The notes beneath the pieces were generated by a model. The model was not told the origin of the DNA. It worked only from the letters and a program-made list of their open reading frames with translations, and did not search any database. From positions 1 through 5,225 of the forward strand of contig WAPD01000074.1 in assembly GCA_015520875.1 (NCBI GenBank): 5,225 bases of DNA, written 5' to 3'. This document shows positions 1 to 5,225 of the stretch, in pieces. Made by a program: the position numbers and the translations under genes. The DNA comes from Microcaldota archaeon (GTDB taxonomy: Archaea > Micrarchaeota > Micrarchaeia > Anstonellales > J096). Position 1 is the stretch's first letter; each line of letters begins with the position of its first letter.

Positions 1-252
1 GATTTAAGGGAAGCTTTCAGAAATCTCTGGAAAACAAAACATAGAATATGGCACTATCCATTTGTTTATGCTCTGGTGTTAAGCGTTATGATGTTGGGCG
101 TTGCACTGTTTTTCCTAATAATAACAAGGGATTTGGAACTAACAAGAATATTATCAAATGTTGTAAATGCTTTGATATTAGTTCCATTTGGTATTATATT
201 GGCATCACATTTTTATTTTGATAAATACACATTATCAATAAGGGAAATATGA
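1..252 (+). CDS. C-terminal fragment of an integral membrane protein, possibly an Nramp/APC-type transporter
   Basis: An open frame runs from the first base of the window to a TGA at 250-252, giving 83 residues with the N-terminus cut off by the window edge. The visible part has a basic, aromatic stretch (about residues 7-19), a hydrophobic helix at about 21-41 (FVYALVLSVMMLGVAL), a short polar loop with D44 and E46, and a second helix at about 50-69 (ILSNVVNALILVPFGIIL). It ends in a short polar tail. The second helix, with its SNVVNALxLVP pattern, loosely recalls the last helices of Nramp metal-ion transporters or other APC-fold carriers, but this is weak resemblance only. The TGA overlaps the ATG of the following ATPase gene as ATGA, which suggests one transcript and translational coupling. 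The overlap alone does not show that the two products work together. Confidence 0.7.
   Translation, partial: DLREAFRNLWKTKHRIWHYPFVYALVLSVMMLGVALFFLIITRDLELTRILSNVVNALILVPFGIILASHFYFDKYTLSIREI
240..244 (+). promoter_or_regulatory. Shine-Dalgarno site of the Rad50-like gene
   Basis: The purine run AAGGG lies 4 nt before the ATG at 249, inside the last codons of the upstream membrane-protein gene. It supports ATG 249 as the start and contrasts with the two downstream paralogue genes, which lack a properly spaced site of this kind. Confidence 0.55.
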
Positions 253-2537
253 TTACTAAATTAGTGTTAAAAAATTGGCTATCGCATCAAAATACAGAAA
301 TAGAGTTTTTAGAAGGAAGAAATCTAATCCTAGGACCCAATGGAGCCGGAAAAACAAGCATTGTGGAGGCCATCTATTTTTCCCTATTTGGAGATGTAAA
401 AGGTTCCTATAGAGGATCTTTAGATAGGTCTAAATTGATAAGGCATAAGGAAAAAGAAGCATTTTTATCCTTAGAATTTGTACTAAACGGAGAGCTTTAT
501 AGAGTAGAAAGAAAGATAACAAAAACTGGCAAAGGCTCAAAAAGCGAGGCCACTTTATTCAAGGGAAAAAAATTGCTGGCAGAGGGTACCGAAAGCGTGA
601 ACAAGCTCTTAATGGAGCTCTGGGACATGGACAAAGATGTCTTTACAAATATACTTTATGGAGGACAAGAAATGCTCGGGAATTTCTTAAAACAAAGCCC
701 CAGGGAACAAAAAGAGATCTTGGACAAAACCTTCAAGATCCATAAGATTAAACATTACATAGAGGGAACAAAAAAAGTCCTTAGCGAAATAGACAAATCC
801 ATAGGAGAACCTGTAGATCCCAAGAAGGTAGGGGAACTCTCTGAAAAATTAGAAGAAGCAAGAAAAGAGATATCAAAGCGAAAATCCCTATTGAAAGAAA
901 AGGAAGAGGTTTTAAAAAAACAATCCCAATTAGTTGATGCATTGAAGGTTAAATTGGAACGGTTAAAAACATTGAAAGAGAAATGGGACTTTCTACAAAG
1001 AAAACAACAGCTCTTAGAGGGAGAACTTAAATCTTATTCCACAGTAGAAAGGCCTTCCTTGGAAAAAGAACAATCTCTTATAAAGGAGGTAAAATCCCTA
1101 CAAAACGAGATAGAAACCCTACAATCCCAACTAAACCAGATTATCAAAAAAATCGCCTACCACCAATCTTTATTAAAACAATTGGAACAATTGAAAAAAG
1201 AGGAAAACTCTTTGAAAGAACGGATAAAGAGATTGCAAGAACAACTTTCCCAGATCAAACCCCAAGATCCTAAGGAAATAAAGAATAAAATATCAAAATT
1301 GGAGGAAGAGATGGGTGCATTAAAGCAGGAGGCAAGGTCCTACCAAGAACAGATAAAAGAGATAAAAAAGGGGATGGGAAAAAGCACCTGTCCTGTTTGT
1401 AAAAGGCCTTTAACACAGGATCATATAAAATCCTTGATCCAAGAATATAATGAAAAGATAAAAAAGCTCAAGGAGGTCTATTTAAAGAAACTAGGGGAAA
1501 AACAAAGATTGGAAGAAAACTTAAAGGAGATAGAAAGGTTGGAGAAACTCCACCAAAAGATAAACACCCAGATACAGGAGCTAAGCCTCCAATGGGACAC
1601 TGTGAAAAAGAAATTAACATCTATATTGGAAGAGATAAAATCCCTAGATATCAAAGATATAGAAGAACAAAAGACCGAGTTGGAAAAAAAGATTAAAGAA
1701 AGACTTCAAACCCTCAAAAACCTTGAAATAGAATTGAAAAAATACACAGAGGAAAAAAGGAAGTGGGAGAGGAAAGAGGCTATTCTAAGAGATTTAGAAC
1801 AAACCAAACAAGAATTGGAAAAACTTTCATTCAAGCCCAAAGAATTAGAAGAAACTTTGGAGAGGTATCATGAAAACTTAGCAAGGTATAATTCCCTAAA
1901 ACAAGAGATAGAACAATTAAAAGAAACGTTAAATGTATGGAACTCATTGCATAAAGAGCTTAGTTCCCAATATGAAGAGCTATTTCAAAAATATGAGAAA
2001 CAGCAAAAGCTCCAGAAGCTTAAAAAGGAGCTTTTATTCATACAAGAGGCATTGGAAGAAGGACAAAAAACAATAAGGCAGGAAATTGTTGCCTCTATAA
2101 ATACCTATTTGCCCGAGTTATGGGAGACATTGAGTCCCACCAGATATTATCAAGCTCCTCATTTATCTTATGAATATGTTAACAAAACTGTGGGCCATGC
2201 CTATAAATTCTATATTCAAAGCCCCATGGGACAATTAGAAGCTCAAATGTTAAGTGGTGGAGAAAAGAGCATCTATATGCTTTCTTTAAAGCTTGCCTTG
2301 GTTAAACTGTTATCAAAATCTTCCTTGTTGATATTGGATGAACCCACACAATCTATGGACGAACAGGCTGTGAAATCTCTATCAGAGGCCATTTCAAATT
2401 TAACAGGTGAAGAAATAAAGCAATTTATTGTTATTACCCATAATGAGTTGTTGAAAGAAGCAGACTGGGACAGGGTAATAAAAGTAGAGAAAAAAGGAGA
2501 GGGTAATTATAAATATTCTCAAGTGGAGGTATTTTAA
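249..2537 (+). CDS. sbcC: Rad50/SbcC-type SMC-like DNA-repair ATPase with zinc hook
   Basis: This 762-residue protein has the full architecture of the Rad50/SbcC family, the ATPase partner of the Mre11/SbcD nuclease in processing double-strand breaks and hairpin DNA ends. The N-terminal half-domain begins with the family-typical MITKLVLKNWLSHQN and has Walker A GPNGAGKTS (29-37) and a Q-loop glutamine at Q140 (YGGQ). Long Lys/Glu/Leu-rich coiled coils follow from about 150 to 380 and from about 390 to 630. They are joined by the zinc-hook CPVC with C381 and C384, exactly at the middle of the chain. The C-terminal half-domain has signature LSGGEK (668-673), Walker B with D697 and E698 (LLILDEPT), a D-loop around D704 and the H-loop H731 (VITHNE). 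All catalytic motifs are intact. The protein is shorter than typical bacterial SbcC (about 1000 residues) and archaeal Rad50 (about 880), through shorter coils. ATG 249 is chosen for its Shine-Dalgarno site and the ATGA overlap with the upstream gene. No Mre11/SbcD gene is in the window. Confidence 0.93.
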   Translation: MITKLVLKNWLSHQNTEIEFLEGRNLILGPNGAGKTSIVEAIYFSLFGDVKGSYRGSLDRSKLIRHKEKEAFLSLEFVLNGELYRVERKITKTGKGSKSEATLFKGKKLLAEGTESVNKLLMELWDMDKDVFTNILYGGQEMLGNFLKQSPREQKEILDKTFKIHKIKHYIEGTKKVLSEIDKSIGEPVDPKKVGELSEKLEEARKEISKRKSLLKEKEEVLKKQSQLVDALKVKLERLKTLKEKWDFLQRKQQLLEGELKSYSTVERPSLEKEQSLIKEVKSLQNEIETLQSQLNQIIKKIAYHQSLLKQLEQLKKEENSLKERIKRLQEQLSQIKPQDPKEIKNKISKLEEEMGALKQEARSYQEQIKEIKKGMGKSTCPVCKRPLTQDHIKSLIQEYNEKIKKLKEVYLKKLGEKQRLEENLKEIERLEKLHQKINTQIQELSLQWDTVKKKLTSILEEIKSLDIKDIEEQKTELEKKIKERLQTLKNLEIELKKYTEEKRKWERKEAILRDLEQTKQELEKLSFKPKELEETLERYHENLARYNSLKQEIEQLKETLNVWNSLHKELSSQYEELFQKYEKQQKLQKLKKELLFIQEALEEGQKTIRQEIVASINTYLPELWETLSPTRYYQAPHLSYEYVNKTVGHAYKFYIQSPMGQLEAQMLSGGEKSIYMLSLKLALVKLLSKSSLLILDEPTQSMDEQAVKSLSEAISNLTGEEIKQFIVITHNELLKEADWDRVIKVEKKGEGNYKYSQVEVF

Positions 2538-2546
2538 ATTATTTTG

Positions 2547-2555
2547 TGGTAAAAT
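2547..2555 (+). promoter_or_regulatory. Extended -10 promoter of the first paralogue, predicted leaderless
   Basis: TGGTAAAAT matches an extended bacterial -10 element (TGn followed by TAAAAT) and ends 5 nt before the ATG at 2561. RNA synthesis normally begins about 6-8 nt downstream of a -10 hexamer, so the predicted start is at or next to the A of the ATG, giving a leaderless mRNA. No good TTGACA-like -35 is seen at 16-18 nt spacing, as is usual for promoters relying on the extended element. The same element recurs before the next gene at 3293-3301. Both copies sit inside an identical 15-nt stretch (2542-2556 and 3288-3302). Confidence 0.55.
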
Positions 2556-2560
2556 AGGGT

Positions 2561-3283
2561 ATGGTAGTAGTTTGGAGAGTTGACGGTCCTTTGATAGATG
2601 AATCAGAGAGAATAACAAAGGCCTTGAGGCCTTTTTTGAAAAAGGGATTTAGGAGAAAGCCAAAAGAGATTTGGAGATTGTTTCACTTGGGCTCTAGGAT
2701 CGCCTGTAATTTTCCCAAAACTCCTGATAGAGAGGCTCAATTATTCATGCCTTTGATCGCTGCTTTAGAGGAATTTAGAAACGTTAGGGAGATGGAAGAG
2801 CTTTTAAATGGGGAAAGTCCTAGAGCAACCCTTGTGCTAAAACTATTGCCTAGAATAAATAATCAAAGGGATATGACACTGGTTGAAAAAGCTATGAAAG
2901 TTTTATCCAATTATAGGAAATTGGGCATGGAAGGCGTTGTATTTAAGGGAGTGGAAAGCTCTTTGGAATTAATTAAAGATTTGCAGATTTTATTGGACAG
3001 AGGAAAGTACCGTGAAGAGATAAAGGTTCCAAATGTTTTGTTTGCAGGGAATTTAAGAAGGATTTTGGAATTGCATAGGGTAAATGCAGTTATCACAGAT
3101 GACAGAATGGATCTAATAGAGTTAAATCGTTGGAATAATAGGACCCTTCCTTTGATTGTGATAGTTAAAAATGGAAAAGGTTTGTTAAATGATTTGAAGG
3201 ATCAATTGAAGATTTATCCTGGAAAATATGTTATAGTAAATAATCCTTATGAAGCTGCTAGCTATGTAAAAAATGCTATTTAA
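2561..3283 (+). CDS. Uncharacterised protein, first of a tandem paralogous pair (possible degenerate HAD-like fold)
   Basis: This 240-residue soluble-looking protein has no signal peptide or membrane segment, and I do not recognise the family. It starts with a hydrophobic strand and the motif W5-R6-V7-D8-G9-P10. A basic region follows, with I37-W38-R39-L40 and H42-L43-G44, then a FMPLIAALEEF helix. Near the C-terminus are V177-I-T-D180-D181-R-M-D184, a strand PLIVIV, G205-K206-G207, and VNNPYEAASYV. The first strand with DGPL, and TDDxxD followed by a strand, resemble motifs I and IV of HAD phosphatases. If that alignment is right, the nucleophilic Asp is replaced by R6, so the protein would not be an ordinary HAD phosphatase. 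The GKG lysine follows the TDD motif, unlike HAD motif III, which counts against the assignment. The next gene is a paralogue with matching ends. ATG 2561 has only AGGG one base upstream, too close for a normal Shine-Dalgarno site, and sits where the promoter predicts transcription to begin. Confidence 0.8.
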   Translation: MVVVWRVDGPLIDESERITKALRPFLKKGFRRKPKEIWRLFHLGSRIACNFPKTPDREAQLFMPLIAALEEFRNVREMEELLNGESPRATLVLKLLPRINNQRDMTLVEKAMKVLSNYRKLGMEGVVFKGVESSLELIKDLQILLDRGKYREEIKVPNVLFAGNLRRILELHRVNAVITDDRMDLIELNRWNNRTLPLIVIVKNGKGLLNDLKDQLKIYPGKYVIVNNPYEAASYVKNAI

Positions 3284-3292
3284 AGGTTTTTG

Positions 3293-3301
3293 TGGTAAAA
3301 T
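3293..3301 (+). promoter_or_regulatory. Extended -10 promoter of the second paralogue, predicted leaderless
   Basis: The second copy of TGGTAAAAT again ends exactly 5 nt before an ATG (3307). The whole 23-nt gap between the preceding TAA and this ATG matches the gap before the first paralogue at 17 of 23 positions without gaps, including 15 consecutive identical bases. There is no purine-rich ribosome-binding site in the gap and no clear -35 hexamer upstream. Its preservation between two strongly diverged genes argues that the element is functional. Confidence 0.55.
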
Positions 3302-3306
3302 ATAGC

Positions 3307-4116
3307 ATGGCAATAGTATGGAGATTAGAAGGACCTGTGGTGAATAGTTCCAAGAGAGTTGTTAAAGCATTAAAGCCCCATTTAAAAGAAGGAATGGAAG
3401 AGTATCCTAGGAAAATATGGAAATTACTTCATTTGGGAAAAAGATTTGTGGATTATTTTTGGGAAGCTGATGTGTCAGAGGGACCTAAGGCTTTTATGCC
3501 TGTAATAGGGGTGTTGGAAAAACTTAAGGATGTTAGGGAATTGGACGCTCTTTTAAGGGCTAAGAATCCTGCTTTATCATTCGAAGCTAAAATGATTGCT
3601 TCTTCTTATAAGAAAAGGTATACTGAGGAGTTTTCTCAAAAAGCATGGAGAGCCTATTTTGATTATAATAGTTGGGATGCGGAAAGCTATGTTGATATGT
3701 CTAAAGAGGCAATAGAAGGTGTTTTGTTTTTGTACTTGAGAGGGAAGAAGCAATTATTTATAAAAGATGGGGCCCCTGAGGGGAGAATTCCGTTTTTTGT
3801 AAATCTTTTTTATGCAAAGGCATATAGGAAGGGTTTTGGTAATTTGGATTTGGAAATTGTAACAAATGAGAAGCTTGTTGAGGATTTGTTCAAGCTTTTA
3901 AGAGATAATGAGATGGGTATTATTGAAATAGAGGCATTGATAACCGATGATGCTAGCGATATTAGGATGTTGAAAGAATTTAAAAGGAGACCATTATTGG
4001 TGCTAGTGGAAAGCGGAAAGGGTCTTAAGAATGATTGGAAGCTTCATTTGGAGGGTTATAAAGGGCATTATACAATTGTTCCAGACCCATATGCTGCTGC
4101 CGAGTTTTTGGCTTAG
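3307..4116 (+). CDS. Uncharacterised protein, second of the tandem paralogous pair (possible degenerate HAD-like fold)
   Basis: This 269-residue protein is a diverged paralogue of the preceding gene product. The first 47 residues align without gaps with 23 identities, including W5-R6-x-[DE]8-G9-P10 and IW[RK]LxHLGxR. The C-terminal 60 residues also match: ITDD (D214, D215) with D218, PLLVLV, G237-K238-G239, ND, and PDPYAAAEFL. The middle is poorly conserved and carries most of the roughly 30 extra residues. It has E8 where the first copy has D8, and both have Arg at the place of a HAD nucleophile, so normal phosphatase chemistry is doubtful. The frame is open back to a GTG at 3292, but ATG 3307 is preferred. 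It aligns with the start of the first copy, whereas the GTG-equivalent in the first copy meets a TAG after three codons, and the stretch 3292-3301 is the promoter box. The gene ends in a 4-nt overlap with the convergent glycosyltransferase gene. Function unknown. Confidence 0.8.
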   Translation: MAIVWRLEGPVVNSSKRVVKALKPHLKEGMEEYPRKIWKLLHLGKRFVDYFWEADVSEGPKAFMPVIGVLEKLKDVRELDALLRAKNPALSFEAKMIASSYKKRYTEEFSQKAWRAYFDYNSWDAESYVDMSKEAIEGVLFLYLRGKKQLFIKDGAPEGRIPFFVNLFYAKAYRKGFGNLDLEIVTNEKLVEDLFKLLRDNEMGIIEIEALITDDASDIRMLKEFKRRPLLVLVESGKGLKNDWKLHLEGYKGHYTIVPDPYAAAEFLA

Positions 4117-5225
4117 CGCTCCTTGAACACATGGTTTAATATAGGCACGCTTAGGAGATAAAGCCCTAAAAGGTTTGGAAAGGAAAACGCATTTAGGATA
4201 ATGCCTGCAAGAGGGTCAAACCATAGAAATATATCTTTATGCTTGCTTTTCTCACCTGTAACTAAGAATGTTGGATTTATTAAGCCTTTAAAACTATAAA
4301 ACAATGAGATATTGAACAAAGAACCATAGGCCAAAGTATTAGCAACAATTGTGATGATTTTTTCCTTCCACGATGCTTTGTAATTTAAAAACATCAATAA
4401 AGGAGATATTAAAGTAATTAACGTCATTAAGATAACCACAGGGTCGCTATAGAAGGGAGGATGGATAAATAGATTCAGAGCAATAAATATTGGGAATATT
4501 AAAACTAAAGGGAGGCTTAGCAAAGGCAACAATGTGTCCAATTTTTCATACCAAGTCACCTTAGGAGACAACAAAAACGATGGAACTTTTTTAAATAAAA
4601 TTTCAATGGTGCCTTGGGCCCACTTCTTATGGCGTTTTCTAAAAGCCTCAAAAGAAGGGGGAAACGTCTCCCCACATATTACATCTTGAGCAAATATGCC
4701 CTTATAACCTCTTTTAGAGAATTCCATTGTTAGTGCTAAGTCCTCTGCAACTATCTCAGGAAACCCTATTTTCCTTAATAAATCTCCTTTTATCATAACA
4801 CCATGTCCCAAAATCTGGACCATTCCATAGGTATTTCTATAAGGTTGATATATTGACCAATGCAAATCCACTCCAATTCCCAACAGCTTTGTCCAAAGAT
4901 TTTGATTTTTATTATAGCAGATGTGGTTTGCTTGAACAAAGGCCACATTATCTTTAAAATAAGGCAAGGTTTTTTCCACAAAATCTTTTGGCAATAGCTC
5001 ATCGCTATCCACTATAACATAATAATCTGCATTTATTTTAGATATGGCATTGTTTAAGGCACCTGCTTTCCAGCCTTTTCTATTAGCCCTTCTAATAACA
5101 GGCACCCCTTGCCTATCGATTTCTTTTCTTATATTAGGGTCTGTAGAATCATCCAAAATATAGATATCAACAGGATAATTAAGGTTTTTTAAAGCATTGA
5201 AAGCCTCTTTGTTAAAATCATTATA
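4113..5225 (-). CDS. Membrane-bound family 2 glycosyltransferase, N-terminus missing at the window edge
   Basis: The frame is open to the right edge, so these 370 residues are only part of the protein. A TTG at 5154-5156 is an internal Leu codon (IYILDDSTDP), not a start. The protein is a processive-type GT2 enzyme related to cellulose-synthase-like transferases, which move sugar from a nucleotide sugar onto a growing glycan or lipid at the membrane. Numbering from the window edge, it shows D25-D26-S27 (nucleotide binding), D73-S-D75 (DxD, metal and sugar-nucleotide binding) and E161-D162 in AEDLA (the TED-type catalytic base). The position of the QxxRW acceptor motif reads R198-H-K-K-W202 and is followed by AQG. 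About four hydrophobic segments follow, at roughly 232-253, 263-281, 289-312 and 338-365, with FLVTGEK between the last two resembling the FxVT motif of this group. The sugar and product cannot be told from the sequence. The gene is convergent with the paralogue pair and probably belongs to a different transcription unit. Confidence 0.9.
   Translation of the reverse strand, partial: YNDFNKEAFNALKNLNYPVDIYILDDSTDPNIRKEIDRQGVPVIRRANRKGWKAGALNNAISKINADYYVIVDSDELLPKDFVEKTLPYFKDNVAFVQANHICYNKNQNLWTKLLGIGVDLHWSIYQPYRNTYGMVQILGHGVMIKGDLLRKIGFPEIVAEDLALTMEFSKRGYKGIFAQDVICGETFPPSFEAFRKRHKKWAQGTIEILFKKVPSFLLSPKVTWYEKLDTLLPLLSLPLVLIFPIFIALNLFIHPPFYSDPVVILMTLITLISPLLMFLNYKASWKEKIITIVANTLAYGSLFNISLFYSFKGLINPTFLVTGEKSKHKDIFLWFDPLAGIILNAFSFPNLLGLYLLSVPILNHVFKER

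Noticed and set aside
1083..1090. Strong Shine-Dalgarno-like AAGGAGGT inside the Rad50-like gene
   Set aside because: It encodes Lys-Glu-Val codons in the coiled coil and has no start codon at a suitable distance downstream.
881..1646. The 10-mer AAAATCCCTA occurring three times (881, 1091, 1637)
   Set aside because: The copies lie within coding sequence for coiled-coil segments such as Lys-Ser-Leu, with irregular spacing. Repeated codon use in a low-complexity coil explains them.
2525..2530. GGAGGT near the end of the Rad50-like gene as ribosome-binding site for the first paralogue
   Set aside because: It is 30 nt from the ATG at 2561, too far for normal use, and the nearer GTG at 2546 is followed by a stop after three codons.
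2400..2618. 72-codon open frame on the - strand
   Set aside because: It lies opposite the 3' end of the Rad50-like gene and the first paralogue. Its composition is that of a reverse complement of Lys-rich coding DNA, and both overlapped genes have clear motifs.
2911..3096. 61-codon open frame on the - strand
   Set aside because: It lies wholly inside the first paralogue, has no recognisable motif, and sits opposite a frame supported by paralogy.
4115..4120. Palindrome AGCGCT at the convergent junction as a terminator
   Set aside because: It is only 6 bp with no loop and no T-run on either side, so it cannot form an intrinsic terminator.
4793..5002. 69-codon open frame on the - strand in another frame
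   Set aside because: It is a shadow of the glycosyltransferase gene, whose own frame carries the conserved catalytic motifs.
5154..5156. TTG as a possible start of the glycosyltransferase
   Set aside because: The frame stays open for 23 more codons to the window edge and encodes family-typical sequence before the DDS motif, so the true start is outside the window.

Overview
The window is AT-rich, with many A-ending codons and frequent AGA/AGG and ATA. It looks bacterial. Upstream of ATG codons there is a Shine-Dalgarno-type site and two extended -10 promoter boxes, rather than archaeal TATA elements. The Lys/Glu-rich proteins and a compact Rad50-like ATPase would suit a low-GC thermophile such as a member of the Aquificota. 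That taxonomic guess is inference only; no marker gene is present.

Layout, left to right. Positions 1-252 hold the C-terminal end of a membrane protein on the + strand. Its stop overlaps by 4 nt (ATGA) the start of a Rad50/SbcC-type DNA-repair ATPase (249-2537). After a 23-nt gap comes a 240-residue protein of unrecognised family (2561-3283). After another 23-nt gap comes its diverged paralogue of 269 residues (3307-4116). A family 2 glycosyltransferase with C-terminal membrane helices lies on the - strand (4113-5225). It converges on the second paralogue with a 4-nt overlap of stop codons and runs off the right edge.

The Rad50-like gene carries the full ABC/SMC ATPase set: Walker A, Q-loop, CxxC zinc hook at the exact midpoint, LSGGE signature, Walker B, D-loop and H-loop. 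It should work with an Mre11/SbcD nuclease that is not encoded in this window.

The most unusual part is the tandem paralogue pair. Each gene follows a near-identical 23-nt spacer containing an extended -10 box (TGGTAAAAT) that ends 5 nt before the ATG. This predicts that both are transcribed from their own promoters as leaderless mRNAs. It also moves the start of the second gene from an in-frame GTG at 3292 to the ATG at 3307. The two proteins share a W-R-x-[DE]-G-P N-terminus and an ITDD(x2)D...GKG...PYxAA C-terminus. These loosely recall a HAD-type phosphatase fold in which Arg has replaced the nucleophilic Asp. Their function is unknown. No stretch longer than 25 bases is without a gene; no RNA gene, mobile element or CRISPR array was seen.
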